DNA of 64,000 nucleotides from Myroides marinus (GCF_900109075.1 NZ_FNYS01000008.1:88186-152185), one strand, 5' to 3'; counted from the stretch's first letter, positions 9,027 to 18,098 are shown. Notes: generated from the sequence alone by a model not told the origin. Made by a program: numbers and translations.

Positions 9027-9953
9027 TTATTTAATTTTTGAAGCTAATAGGTAGATAACAGCCATACGAACTGCTACTCCATTCTCCACTTGATCTAAGA
9101 TCACTGACTGCTGTGAATCAGCTACATCTGAAGTAATTTCTACTCCTCTATTAATAGGTCCTGGGTGCATTACCACAATCTCTTTGTCTAACGAATCTAA
9201 GATCTCTTTAGTTAATCCAAACTGTTGAGAATACTCTCTCGTGTTAGGGAAATAGCTAAAATCTAAACGCTCGTTCTGAACGCGTAGCATATTAGCTGCA
9301 TCACACCACTCTAAAGCTTTTCTCAAGTTTGGTTCTACCTTTACTCCAAGACTCTCGATATACTTAGGGATTAAAGTTTTTGGTCCACATACTTTTACCT
9401 CTGCCCCTTGCATTTGCAAAGCAAAGATATTAGATAGAGCTACACGTGAGTGTAAGATATCTCCTACGATAACTACCTTCTTACCTGCTACATCTCCTAA
9501 TTTCTCGCGAATAGAATAACTGTCTAACAATGCCTGTGTAGGGTGCTCATGGGCTCCATCTCCAGCATTAACGATACTCGCTTTTACATTCTTAGATAAG
9601 AAATGAGCAGCTCCAGCATCACTGTGACGCATCACTACCATATCCACTTTCATCGCTAAAATATTATTTACAGTATCGATTAGTGTTTCTCCTTTCTTAA
9701 CAGAAGACTGTGCAGCCGAAAAACTGATAACGTCTGCTGATAAACGCTTTTGAGCTAATTCGAAAGATAGTTTAGTACGAGTACTGTTTTCAAAGAAGAT
9801 ATTAGCTATAGTAATATCTCTAAGAGAAGGAACTTTCTTAATCGGACGATTAATTACTTCTTTAAAGTGATCAGCTGTTTCGAAAATTAAATCTATATCA
9901 TTCTTGTTGATATACTTAATTCCTAAAAGGTGATTTACGCTTAATTCTTTCAT
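9027..9953 (-). CDS. pyrB: Aspartate carbamoyltransferase catalytic chain
   Basis: 308 residues. Catalyses carbamoyl phosphate plus aspartate to carbamoyl aspartate, the committed step of pyrimidine synthesis. Visible motifs: FFENSTRTKLSFE near 53-65 (carbamoyl-phosphate loop, STRT), SSVKKGETL near 80-90, HPTQALLD near 136-143, and HPGPINRGVE near 263-272. No regulatory PyrI partner is seen next to it. It follows pyrR by 27 nt on the same strand, so the two are probably one transcript. Confidence 0.95.
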   Translation of the reverse strand: MKELSVNHLLGIKYINKNDIDLIFETADHFKEVINRPIKKVPSLRDITIANIFFENSTRTKLSFELAQKRLSADVISFSAAQSSVKKGETLIDTVNNILAMKVDMVVMRHSDAGAAHFLSKNVKASIVNAGDGAHEHPTQALLDSYSIREKLGDVAGKKVVIVGDILHSRVALSNIFALQMQGAEVKVCGPKTLIPKYIESLGVKVEPNLRKALEWCDAANMLRVQNERLDFSYFPNTREYSQQFGLTKEILDSLDKEIVVMHPGPINRGVEITSDVADSQQSVILDQVENGVAVRMAVIYLLASKIK

Positions 9954-9980
9954 TGTACTTCTATGAGTAGATTTAGGTAG

Positions 9981-10529
9981 TTAGTTTTTTTCAGTTTCTT
10001 CTAGAAAGACTGCATCTTCCTGTTCATGCTCAGACCAATGTACGCGGATAGTCTCCTCGTCAAAGGCATCTACTTGTCTTCCTCTATAATCAGGCTGTAT
10101 AGGTAGATGACGACTAAAACGACGGTCTATTAATACTAATAGCTCTATCTCGGCTGGACGACCAAATGATTGTATAGCTGTGAGTGCGGCACGTATACTG
10201 CGTCCTGTATAAAGCACATCGTCTATAAATACGACTTTCTTATCTTCTACTAAGAAGTCTATTTGTGTTTTATTTGCTTCAAGAGTCTTTTGATTTCTTC
10301 TAAAGTCATCGCGAAAGAATGTGATATCTAAGAAACCTAAAGGAACCTCTGATATACCATATTCTGTCTTTAAGATGCTTTTAATTCGCTCTGCTAAAAA
10401 TTTACCTCTTGGCTGAATACCAATAAGTAAGGTGTTAGAAAAATCAAGATGTTTTTCTACTAATTGACAAGCCAAACGGTGTAGAATGATATCAATCTCT
10501 TTTGAAGTAAGTAATACTTTTGGATTCAT
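9981..10529 (-). CDS. pyrR: Bifunctional pyr regulator/uracil phosphoribosyltransferase
   Basis: 182 residues, typical for PyrR. The PRPP-binding signature VFIDDVLYTGRSIRAAL is intact near 95-111, and PRGKFLAERI near 45 and DRRFSRHLPIQPDYRG near 136-151 match the family. In Bacillus PyrR binds mRNA and also acts as a uracil phosphoribosyltransferase. I do not see an obvious PyrR-binding attenuator ahead of the gene, so RNA control here is unproven. It heads a pyrR-pyrB unit. Confidence 0.92.
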   Translation of the reverse strand: MNPKVLLTSKEIDIILHRLACQLVEKHLDFSNTLLIGIQPRGKFLAERIKSILKTEYGISEVPLGFLDITFFRDDFRRNQKTLEANKTQIDFLVEDKKVVFIDDVLYTGRSIRAALTAIQSFGRPAEIELLVLIDRRFSRHLPIQPDYRGRQVDAFDEETIRVHWSEHEQEDAVFLEETEKN

Positions 10530-10649
10530 ATATAAAAGAGTTGTGTTTGGGGGGTAAATTTACAATTAATTATCATTTACCACCAATTTATTGAAGATAT
10601 ATCTTATAAAAAATTACATCTCTACAGATAGCATTCTAAATCATATTGG

Positions 10650-10657
10650 TATCTTTG
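10650..10657 (+). promoter_or_regulatory. -7 box for the first META-like gene
   Basis: TATCTTTG matches TAnnTTTG exactly, 26 nt before the chosen ATG at 10684, giving a leader of about 20 nt. No clear -33 TTTG. Confidence 0.4.
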
Positions 10658-10683
10658 AGTAAAGATTAAAAACTACATTGCTT

Positions 10684-11490
10684 ATGCTTAAGTCTAAATT
10701 CATACTACTGTTCACTTTCTTTTTCTCTTTACTAATACAGGCTCAACGTATAGAAGATCCTAAGATTTTAAGCAGTAAAGAAATACAAAAAGAACAATGG
10801 GTTCTTCAGGATAAAGAGAAAAACTTAACGCTACAATGGACTTCTACGGCTTTAGAAATCTCTTTGGCAAATAAAGGAGTCAATCAAGACCTACAAAAAA
10901 CAGTCTATGCGAAAATACCAATCAAAAAATTGCACGATGAAACTGATGAGTATGTAATCCTAACAGATGCTGTACAATTCTTACCTACATTCGTAAAGGT
11001 AGAATGGTCTCAAGATGATTTAGAGTTTTTACGTGTGTTAGAAAACAGTGCTATTACTTTACATGCTGAGGGCGATGTACTAGAAGTACAGAAAGGAAAA
11101 GGAACTTCTTATAAGTTTTATAGCACAGCCTTTGATCGTATGTGTAAGTTCGTTACGCGTTTTGATTGGGGACTAATTGCTTTAAATAGAAACTCTGACA
11201 ACTTACCTAAAATGATTACTTCTTTTGACTTTGAGAACAAAGTAATGAGAGGGACTGTAAATGACATCCCTTTTGAAGTAAAGTTTGATGTATATTACGA
11301 TCAAGATATATTCTCTTTTCACAGCTTTGAACTAGTACATGCCAAGAAAAATAAGAGTAGTCGAAAGGTAAAAGACAAGTTCTCTAAGTACTTCAATTCT
11401 ACAGTTTACAGATACGATATCGCAGAACAAACACTTAATTTCTACAAGAATGATAAGCTTGTATTAATGTTTGGTTTTATACTTAAATAA
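10684..11490 (+). CDS. Secreted META-like tandem-domain protein, cysteine-poor paralogue
   Basis: 268 residues from ATG at 10684 (a TTG two codons earlier is less likely). Signal peptide about 1-21 (FFFSLLIQA before QRI). It is a paralogue of the next gene: both begin the mature part with a WVLQD segment, have a second repeat beginning at an [FY]DW motif, and end with KYF(N/D) ... QTL ... NDK. This copy lacks the GC(N/T) cysteine motifs kept by its neighbour, so its disulfides are lost. META/HslJ-like domains are common in periplasmic proteins; the function is unknown. Ends at a small terminator (11495-11513). Confidence 0.65.
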   Translation: MLKSKFILLFTFFFSLLIQAQRIEDPKILSSKEIQKEQWVLQDKEKNLTLQWTSTALEISLANKGVNQDLQKTVYAKIPIKKLHDETDEYVILTDAVQFLPTFVKVEWSQDDLEFLRVLENSAITLHAEGDVLEVQKGKGTSYKFYSTAFDRMCKFVTRFDWGLIALNRNSDNLPKMITSFDFENKVMRGTVNDIPFEVKFDVYYDQDIFSFHSFELVHAKKNKSSRKVKDKFSKYFNSTVYRYDIAEQTLNFYKNDKLVLMFGFILK

Positions 11491-11494
11491 TACC

Positions 11495-11513
11495 AAAGGC
11501 ATTTAGCCTTTTT
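11495..11513 (+). terminator. Weak intrinsic terminator
   Basis: AAAGGC (11495-11500) and GCCTTT (11506-11511), loop ATTTA, followed by T residues. It lies right after the stop of the first META-like gene. Confidence 0.5.
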
Positions 11514-11729
11514 AAAAATAAAAAGGAGGTAATATTTGATTTGATTAACTTATTGATAATATATGTATTATAAATTGTGATATTAAATAGGAATTACTAT
11601 CTTTTCACAATCATTATATAGTGACAACATTTTTAAACACATATCTATATATCAGATATTTACGTTTTAAAAAATACAAATACAAGTATAGGATTACTAT
11701 TTAATTTTAGAATTATTTTAATATTTATT

Positions 11730-12557
11730 ATGAAAAAATACGCTACAAGTTTATTTCTTTGTTTAACAAGCTTAGTAACTTTTGCGCAAGAAGGTTCTTC
11801 GGATACTCAAGAAAGACATCCTCTAGCTCCAGACGGAATATGGAATGTTAGATGGGTATTACAAGACAGCAGTACACCTGGATCATTAAATCCTACTGAT
11901 AAACACATCATGCTTAACCGTGAGTATGGCTCTTCTATCACTGGATATTCTGGATGTAATGTATTTGAATTACCAGTAACTAGAACTACGGTTGATTCTA
12001 AAGGAATACACATGACGACTCGTTTTGCTACTCAATCTAAGAGAGAGTGTTCTACACAAGATACTTATGCTGAAAACAAATTCTTAAAGCGTATCTCTAA
12101 TGGAACTATCACATTTAATGAAGTGGATGGAAATCTTTATTTATTAACTAAAGATAAAATTCAATATGTATTTGCTGATGAGAAATTAGACAAACTAGCT
12201 AAAGATCTTCGTCGTTATGACTGGAAACTAGTACAACTAGATGGTGAAACGGGTAACTTTAGACAATGGATCACTTTTAACTTCCACAACTATTTAGTAG
12301 AAGGAAATACTGGATGTACTAAATTCAGTGCTCCTTTCGCAGTAGATGCTAAGAATAGTACAATTACTTTATTTGCTGTTGATGACGCTGCTGCTAAATC
12401 ATGTGGTTCTAGTAAAGACAATGCTACTAAAGATCACTTCTTAAAATATTTCGACAATTCGACTTACCAATTCAGTATTGCTGATCAGACTTTAATTATC
12501 TATCAAAATGATAAGATCGTTATGAAGTTCGATTTAGCTAAAAAGAATTCACTATAA
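11730..12557 (+). CDS. Secreted protein with two META (HslJ-like) domains
   Basis: 275 residues. Signal peptide about 1-19 (CLTSLVTFA before QEG). First META repeat about 35-150 (WNVRWVLQD, GYSGCNVFELP, KRECS), second about 165-268 (YDWKLVQLDG, VEGNTGCTKFSAPF, KSCGSS). Each repeat carries the SGCN/TGCT plus distal Cys pattern seen in META domains. The protein should be periplasmic or surface-exposed; META proteins have been linked to stress tolerance and motility, but the role here is unknown. Its cysteine-poor paralogue lies 239 nt upstream. A strong terminator follows at 12563-12589. Confidence 0.75.
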   Translation: MKKYATSLFLCLTSLVTFAQEGSSDTQERHPLAPDGIWNVRWVLQDSSTPGSLNPTDKHIMLNREYGSSITGYSGCNVFELPVTRTTVDSKGIHMTTRFATQSKRECSTQDTYAENKFLKRISNGTITFNEVDGNLYLLTKDKIQYVFADEKLDKLAKDLRRYDWKLVQLDGETGNFRQWITFNFHNYLVEGNTGCTKFSAPFAVDAKNSTITLFAVDDAAAKSCGSSKDNATKDHFLKYFDNSTYQFSIADQTLIIYQNDKIVMKFDLAKKNSL

Positions 12558-12562
12558 TATGA

Positions 12563-12589
12563 AAGCCTGTCTCGGACAGGCTTTTTTTT
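12563..12589 (+). terminator. Intrinsic terminator after META gene
   Basis: AAGCCTGTC and GACAGGCTT form a perfect 9-bp stem with loop TCG, followed by eight T. Confidence 0.9.
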
Positions 12590-12603
12590 ATGGTTTGTTG
12601 TTT

Positions 12604-12755
12604 TTTATCGGGCGAATTGTAATTCGCCTCTATATTGACGTGCTGTATGTTATTTAATACCGTAGGCAAACCTGTTACCTATTTTCAGTTACCCTTTCCT
12701 TGCCGAAGGCACACATTGCTCATTCCTCATTATTCATTGTTCATTCCTAATTCTC
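12604..12755. repeat. Dispersed intergenic repeat copy (GCCGAAGGC family)
   Basis: Starts with the palindrome GGGCGAATTGTAATTCGCC and TCTATATTGA, then AATACCGTAGGCAAAC, later TTGCCGAAGGCACAC and a run of CATT-type repeats. The same blocks occur near 30380-30655 and 48905-48980. Non-coding on both strands. Confidence 0.55.
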
Positions 12756-12855
12756 CCCCATCTTTTCTTCGTTAAATAAAAATTAACTTGAGAGAGGACA
12801 CTCATTTTGAACAATAAATATCCTACCTTAGTACACTAAATTACAATTTAGTTTT

Positions 12856-13398
12856 ATGAAAGCTTTAATTTTCAATGGTTCTTTAGATGAAGAAGCATTC
12901 CGTACATCGCGACGCATTGCACAATATTATGCAGATCAGTTCATAAATTCTAATATTGAAGTTCGACAGATTCACTTATCCGATTTTCAGATTCCTATAT
13001 TTCAAGCTAAACTAATGGATAACGTCCCTGCTGATGTTATTGAATTTGCTAACGCTTTTAGAGAAGCTGATGTGATGATTTGGTTAACACCATTATATCA
13101 CGGTAGCTTAACAGGAGTAATGAAAAATGCTATAGATTGGTTAGAAATAACCGCAAAAGATCAACCAGCTTATCTTACTAATAAAATAGTAGGTTTTACT
13201 TGCTGGTCAGCTGGTAATCAAGCTATGCAAGGTATCCAATCCTTAGACAACATTGCCAAAGCACTTAGAGCATGGTCTTTGCCTTATTCTATCCCAATAA
13301 GCAATTCGGATTTATACGAAAACAATGACCTTTCTGAGGTTTATAAAAAGAAAATGTCGATGCTGACAGATCTATTAATAGAGAGTCAATCGCGATAA
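12856..13398 (+). CDS. NAD(P)H-dependent FMN reductase/oxidoreductase
   Basis: 180 residues. Flavodoxin-like fold of the NADPH-dependent FMN reductase family (SsuE/ArsH/azoreductase relatives): the N-terminal strand and phosphate loop ALIFNGSLDEEAFRTSRRI near 3-21 differ from the usual GS(x)R(x)xS form, while WLTPLYHGSLTGVMKNAIDWLE near 75-96 is the clear family signature. It probably reduces FMN or quinones in the cytosol. Monocistronic, with its own terminator directly after. Confidence 0.78.
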   Translation: MKALIFNGSLDEEAFRTSRRIAQYYADQFINSNIEVRQIHLSDFQIPIFQAKLMDNVPADVIEFANAFREADVMIWLTPLYHGSLTGVMKNAIDWLEITAKDQPAYLTNKIVGFTCWSAGNQAMQGIQSLDNIAKALRAWSLPYSIPISNSDLYENNDLSEVYKKKMSMLTDLLIESQSR

Positions 13399-13402
13399 AA
13401 AT

Positions 13403-13434
13403 AAAAGCCTATTTGTGATACAAATAGGCTTTTT
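13403..13434 (+). terminator. Intrinsic terminator after flavin reductase
   Basis: AAAAGCCTATTTGT (13403-13416) pairs perfectly with ACAAATAGGCTTTT (13420-13433) across a 3-nt loop, followed by T. Confidence 0.85.
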
Positions 13435-13602
13435 ACTTACACATCACTTACTTTACAAATATTAATCTTTCTACTCTAATCCCATACTACAATAAGTCTA
13501 AAGACTAGGAACTATTATATTAAGTCTATATTTTTTTATTGATAAAGACTATAATTTACACTAGTTTTTATAATCCTCATTTATATACTTTCAAATAAAA
13601 GG

Positions 13603-14032
13603 AAAGAGAGGCACCACTACCTCTCTTTTCTTATAAAACAATTGAAAAACACCTTATTCAGGCCCCACTAAAAGCCCTCATTTTTTTAATTAACACTCTA
13701 AACTAGGGTACAAATAACAATCCCTCACTCCGCCTAATACTAGTTTTCTTTTTCGTAAGCAATAATAAAAAATTAAGCTTAGGAGGGATTGATTATACTT
13801 TTAAAATCATTGACATTTATAAACCACTTTTAAGTGGAGATGACTTAATGCAACTGATTTTCTTTTATTGATACTACTCAAGATTAAGTAAGTGAATAAA
13901 ACCTGGCTAGAGTTGACATTCTCGCTTGACTATGAAAAATACTACCATACGTAATAATTCTTAAGAATGTCAGTAATTCAACCTCTTATACAACCTTTTT
14001 TGTATCAATAAACTGTTGTTTTGTTTCTTGTA
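13603..14032 (-). ncRNA. Candidate ~430-nt non-coding RNA
   Basis: A TTTG-N19-TACATTTG promoter (minus strand, 14068 to 14038) faces an orphan terminator-like hairpin (AAAGAGAGG/CCTCTCTTT, 13603-13628) with a T-rich tail. Between them is no ORF over about 15 codons that looks real. Internally, CAATCCCTC and GAGGGATTG enclose a smaller CCTAA/TTAGG stem. The RNA is too long and lacks the motifs of tmRNA, RNase P or SRP RNA. It could also be a decayed gene; I cannot place it in a family. Confidence 0.3.
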
Positions 14033-14037
14033 CAGGA

Positions 14038-14068
14038 CAAATGTACCAATGTTTTTAAACCTTACAAA
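14038..14068 (-). promoter_or_regulatory. Consensus Bacteroidota promoter, no gene downstream
   Basis: On the minus strand TTTG (14068-14065), 19 nt, then TACATTTG (14045-14038): a full match to both boxes at the right spacing. It points into gene-free DNA. Confidence 0.5.
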
Positions 14069-14479
14069 CCCTAGTAAAATTAGGGCTTACACCCTTGTTC
14101 ACTGATTGTGGTTTTTTAAAAAACTTTATTCACCATTATAAAAAAATGCTACTCTAAAACAAGTCAATACCTCTCTTTACACCTCCTTTGTCTTTGTTTT
14201 ATAAACATAAAAGAGCCTGATATATTCAATAACTTCATTAATTATTTACATATCTCCTTCATTAATTCACAACTATACCCTGAACTACTAAGTACATCTC
14301 AATCACTTATTGTGACTTTAAAAACAATAATAATTAACATTTATTTAACTTAAAGAAGACAACACAAAATAACCAAATCAAGAGAATAATTATTTTATAA
14401 GTCAAAAACATTATAAAAAGGAACTCTATCGAGGCATATTTAATTAATCCTATATTAAACCAGATAGTAATCCCAAAAC

Positions 14480-14518
14480 AAAAAGGCTGTAAACTTTAAT
14501 AATTTACAGCCTTTTTGT
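14480..14518 (-). terminator. Bidirectional terminator after OmpA-family gene
   Basis: AAAAGGCTGTAAA (14481-14493) pairs with TTTACAGCCTTTT (14503-14515); A and T runs on both sides make it functional on either strand. It lies just past the stop of the minus-strand gene at 14538. Confidence 0.85.
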
Positions 14519-14537
14519 TTTCTATTTATTCTATATT

Positions 14538-16463
14538 TTACCTCTGCAGAATAATAAACTCTGAACGTCTATTCTGAGCATCATCCCACTCAGTACAAGG
14601 TTCACACTGAATTTTTAATTCCTGAGAGCCATACCCTTGAGATTCTAATCTATTCTCTTCTATACCTTGAGATACAATATACTCCAAAGTAGCTTTAGCA
14701 CGTTCATTAGATAGCTTTAAGTTATAAGCAGGACTACCTTTACTATCAGAGTGAGAATTGATCTTCACTCTCATATTCGGATAACGCTTCATTACTTTAA
14801 CTAGTTTATTTAATTCTGCTTTACTATTCTCTGTAATTTCAGTTTGATTAAACGCAAACTGAATATCACCTAATTCTATCTTGTCCTTACCGATTACCAA
14901 CTCTTCTAAAGGACGCATAAATACTTCTAGTTCTTGTACTCCTTCTTCTGCTTGAACAGTGATATCTATTAGTTCATCTAAATAATCTGGATGGGATATC
15001 TTAATCTTATAAGTCTCTTTACACTTAATCTCTCCTCTAGCCATCCCACTTCTACTAGATACTCCATGGTCTTCTACTTGTCTTCTAGTATTGATAAACT
15101 CAACTTTAGCATCAGCAATAGGAGTGTTAAACCCTTTGCTTTTAAGCATCGTTCTAAACTCTACAAAACACAGTTCAAAAGCTTTATAAACATCTGTTCG
15201 ACCAATACGATCAGAAGAAAATAATCCCATCTGTTTATCTGGATAAAAACTAAATGCAAAGTCATTCTTAGCTGTATTTATAGGTTCACCTAAATTAGCA
15301 GGTGTCGCTGTAGGGGTATTCATATCCATTACATAGACATCCATACCTCCATATCCACCCCAACGATCTGAACTAAAATACAGTTTATTATCTGCTGATA
15401 AGAAAGGATAATCATTACGAGTACCTGAGTTAATTACTGGTCCTAAATTCTCAGGAGTACCGAACTCATCATCTTCTAGTATAGCTACTCTCCATATATC
15501 TAACTCTCCGTGACTACCAGGCATATTCGAGGCAAAATAAAGAAACTTGCCATCTGGTGATACAGAAGGATTAGTGTACATAAACCCTGCTCTAGTAAAT
15601 CGCATTGGTTTTACCTTCTTCCACTTATCTTTATTTTTCTTAGCATAAAACAAGCTCATTAAGTGGTCTCTGTGTTTAACATTGTCATTTCGTCTAAACT
15701 TGCGATTGCGATAAGCCTCTGATGCAAAGTACATACGTTTACCATCTTTAGACAACACTGCAGTACCATCATTAAAACGTCTATTAACACGGCTCTTAAT
15801 CCGTGCCACACCTTTTATAGGTTCATATTTTCCTTTAAACTCTGCGGTATATAAATCGTAATTAGGTTTGCGTTCCCACTTATCTCTAACTTCGAACACC
15901 TTACGCATCCACTTCTTCTCCTCTTTTGTTCTATTGGATACAAAGTACAATGTATCCCCAGGGCTTAACCACGCTCCATAATCATCATACTGTCTATCAT
16001 TTAATCCTGATTCCTGAAACATATAAGTAGGATATCTATCCTTTAAGGCCTTATGTGCATCTGGTTTGGCTAAGAAGTCTTTCGCTCTAGAATCATCTGT
16101 AGGAGCTTTAGCAGCAAACTCTTGCATGATCTGTTTTGCTACCTCATATCGGCCATTCTTCTCCATCACCTTAGCATATTTATAATATATCTCTGGCTTT
16201 AGAGTAGAGTCATTCTGAGCAATAGCTTTGCCATAATATCTAGAAGCTTCTATATCTTGATTTAATCGGTCATAGCAATCTGCTAATTGCAAATGGATAT
16301 AGTTAGGGGTACGTTTACCTGAAAGTAATCGTTTATACTCTTCTGCTGCTTTAGTATATTCTGTATTTTTATAATACTTATCTGCTCTTTTTAAGCTTGG
16401 TTTCTTTTTTGCCTGTACAGTTATACTTAAACTACACAATAAAACCATTAGAAAAATTCTCAT
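14538..16463 (-). CDS. OmpA-family protein with TPR, PD40 and CRD domains (PorE-like)
   Basis: 641 residues. Order: signal peptide 1-18, TPR-like helices about 20-130 (ADKYYKNTEYTKAAEEYKRLL), PD40 beta-propeller about 150-420 (repeats such as LYFVSNR, MYFASEA, LYFASNMPGSHGELDIW, LYFSSDRWGGYGGMDVY), carboxypeptidase-like domain about 430-515, and a C-terminal OmpA peptidoglycan-binding domain about 530-641 (INSHSDSKGS, LSNERAKA, NRRSEF). This is the order described for PorE of the type IX secretion system, which links the machine to peptidoglycan. Unlike PorE, no lipobox is present, and no PorP/SprF partner is adjacent, so orthology is uncertain. Monocistronic. Confidence 0.85.
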   Translation of the reverse strand: MRIFLMVLLCSLSITVQAKKKPSLKRADKYYKNTEYTKAAEEYKRLLSGKRTPNYIHLQLADCYDRLNQDIEASRYYGKAIAQNDSTLKPEIYYKYAKVMEKNGRYEVAKQIMQEFAAKAPTDDSRAKDFLAKPDAHKALKDRYPTYMFQESGLNDRQYDDYGAWLSPGDTLYFVSNRTKEEKKWMRKVFEVRDKWERKPNYDLYTAEFKGKYEPIKGVARIKSRVNRRFNDGTAVLSKDGKRMYFASEAYRNRKFRRNDNVKHRDHLMSLFYAKKNKDKWKKVKPMRFTRAGFMYTNPSVSPDGKFLYFASNMPGSHGELDIWRVAILEDDEFGTPENLGPVINSGTRNDYPFLSADNKLYFSSDRWGGYGGMDVYVMDMNTPTATPANLGEPINTAKNDFAFSFYPDKQMGLFSSDRIGRTDVYKAFELCFVEFRTMLKSKGFNTPIADAKVEFINTRRQVEDHGVSSRSGMARGEIKCKETYKIKISHPDYLDELIDITVQAEEGVQELEVFMRPLEELVIGKDKIELGDIQFAFNQTEITENSKAELNKLVKVMKRYPNMRVKINSHSDSKGSPAYNLKLSNERAKATLEYIVSQGIEENRLESQGYGSQELKIQCEPCTEWDDAQNRRSEFIILQR

Positions 16464-16595
16464 ATCACTCTCTTATATAGTCGAATAGATATAAAGTTAC
16501 ACTATTCGAACCTTTCATTAATCAAAAATACTATTTTAATAACGCATTTTATGTAAATTAGTTGTTCAAATCAGATAAAAAATCCCCTAAAACTT

Positions 16596-17180
16596 ATGGA
16601 TATTCAATTAAAAAAAGCCTTCCTAGCCTTATACGATACTTTCAAAAGTGAGGATGCTCAAAAAACAGATAGATTAGACAAATGGAGAAATATAGAGCCT
16701 GAATCAGCTGAGTTTCTTTCTCTTCTAATCAAGACTAAAAATGCAAAGAAAATATTAGAATTAGGAACCTCTAATGGATTCTCTACTCTATGGTTAGCAG
16801 AAGCTGTCTCTCATAATCAAGGAGAAATCATCTCGATTGATATCGAAAGAGATAGAACAAATAAGGCATTTGAAAACTTAAAGCAATTTGAGCTTCAATC
16901 TTATGTAGAGCTGTTAACTTATGACGCTGGACAATATCTAGCAGATACTACACTTGACTTTGACCTAATCTTATTAGATGCAGAGCGTAGCTATTATACT
17001 GGATATTGGAAGGATTTAGAACGCCTTTTAGACCAATCTGAGTCTAGTATATTAGTTGTAGATAACGTTATCTCTCACGAGGCTGATGTAGAAGAATTCA
17101 TTGCTATGATAGATGAACGAAAGTTTAAGAAAGTAGTCCTACCTATCGGCGCTGGTTTACTATTAGTGTGTAAAGAGTAA
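16596..17180 (+). CDS. SAM-dependent O-methyltransferase-like protein
   Basis: 194 residues. Class I methyltransferase fold: motif I ILELGTSNGFSTLWLA near 50-65, the acidic motif II IISIDIERD near 80-88, and LILLDAERSYYTGYW near 128-142. It resembles the catechol O-methyltransferase-type or DUF1442-like proteins; the substrate is unknown. Cytosolic, with no signal peptide. Divergent from the OmpA-family gene with 132 nt between them, and closed by a bidirectional terminator. Confidence 0.75.
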   Translation: MDIQLKKAFLALYDTFKSEDAQKTDRLDKWRNIEPESAEFLSLLIKTKNAKKILELGTSNGFSTLWLAEAVSHNQGEIISIDIERDRTNKAFENLKQFELQSYVELLTYDAGQYLADTTLDFDLILLDAERSYYTGYWKDLERLLDQSESSILVVDNVISHEADVEEFIAMIDERKFKKVVLPIGAGLLLVCKE

Positions 17181-17186
17181 ATTATA

Positions 17187-17227
17187 AAAAAAATAGCGTG
17201 AGGCAACTAGACACCTCACGCTTTTTT
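17187..17227. terminator. Bidirectional terminator between methyltransferase and pheA
   Basis: AGCGTGAGG (17195-17203) pairs with CCTCACGCT (17214-17222); six T follow on the plus strand and an A run precedes it for the minus strand, serving both converging genes. Confidence 0.88.
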
Positions 17228-17258
17228 CACTAATTATCTACTAAAACTAATTATATTC

Positions 17259-18098
17259 TTATTCTGGTATGACTAGTTTATCTTGTTTGTACTCACCTAG
17301 TACTTTTAAATATCTAGTCGCTTTAGCCACTTCTTCTATCGCTTTATAGTATTTATCATAATCCTCGTTTACTAGTACTACACCAGCGTGAAATGAATAT
17401 TGAAACACACTTCCTGACAGCGGTACAGACTGTATCTTACTTAAGTTTAGATCATGAGAAGCCAGTATTTCTAATACTTTACTCAAGCTTCCTTTTTGGT
17501 GATCTGTATAGAAATACAATGATGCTTTATTAAACCCCTCTACCTTCTTAGGCTCTCTGCTTAACAGAAAAAATCGAGTATAGTTGTCATATACATCGTG
17601 GATATTCTCTGCTAAGATTTCTAAATCATACATCTGAGCAGCTAGTGAAGATCCGATAGATGCTACTCCCTTATACTGTTTCTCTTGGATATTACGCGCA
17701 CAAGTGGCTGTATCATCCATCGCTAGACGCTTCCAATCGGTGTATTGATCTAGGAAGTTCTCACACTGTAATAGTGCCATCGGATGTGTACGCACCTCTG
17801 TAATATCAGCTAATGACTGCCCTCTTAAGGCTAGTAAATGATGTCTAATGGGTAGTGCTATTTCTCCCCAAATATACAGGTCATTCTTAGTCATTAGTGA
17901 GTAATTAGGCAAGATAGATCCTGCTATAGAATTCTCTATAGCCATCATTCCATAATCTACTTCTTTGTTTACTACTTGTTTTACTAATGAGTTAAAAGTA
18001 GGACTATCTACTATTTCAACTGGTTCTGTTTTAAAGAACTTCTCTACCGCCTCATGGTGGAAAGAACCTTTAATTCCTTGAATGACAACTGATTTCAT
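17259..18098 (-). CDS. pheA: Prephenate dehydratase
   Basis: 279 residues, the monofunctional form. It converts prephenate to phenylpyruvate in phenylalanine synthesis. The catalytic half (about 1-185) shows QGIKGSFHHEA, DYGMMAIENSIAG near 54-66 and DNYTRFFLLS near 173-182 (the TRF motif with the essential Thr). A C-terminal ACT domain (about 195-270) contains GSLSKVLEILASHDLNLSKIQSVP, the usual phenylalanine-sensing region. No chorismate mutase domain is fused. Ends against a shared terminator. Confidence 0.92.
   Translation of the reverse strand: MKSVVIQGIKGSFHHEAVEKFFKTEPVEIVDSPTFNSLVKQVVNKEVDYGMMAIENSIAGSILPNYSLMTKNDLYIWGEIALPIRHHLLALRGQSLADITEVRTHPMALLQCENFLDQYTDWKRLAMDDTATCARNIQEKQYKGVASIGSSLAAQMYDLEILAENIHDVYDNYTRFFLLSREPKKVEGFNKASLYFYTDHQKGSLSKVLEILASHDLNLSKIQSVPLSGSVFQYSFHAGVVLVNEDYDKYYKAIEEVAKATRYLKVLGEYKQDKLVIPE

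Larger units (their letters stand above)
13435..14479. other. Gene-free stretch holding a candidate long RNA
   Basis: No reading frame of convincing length on either strand in about 1,045 nt. Contents: an orphan hairpin at 13603-13628, a long-range stem CAATCCCTC/GAGGGATTG (near 13715-13790), and a consensus minus-strand promoter at 14038-14068. From 14073 to 14479 I see only AT-rich sequence, with a short CCCTA/TAGGG hairpin near 14069-14086. Confidence 0.5.

Noticed and set aside
10530..10600. PyrR-binding attenuator ahead of pyrR
   Set aside because: Only a GTAAATTTAC dyad is present; there is no anti-terminator/terminator pair.
13435..14479. tmRNA, RNase P RNA or SRP RNA in the gene-free stretch
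   Set aside because: None of the universally conserved short motifs of these RNAs could be found on either strand.
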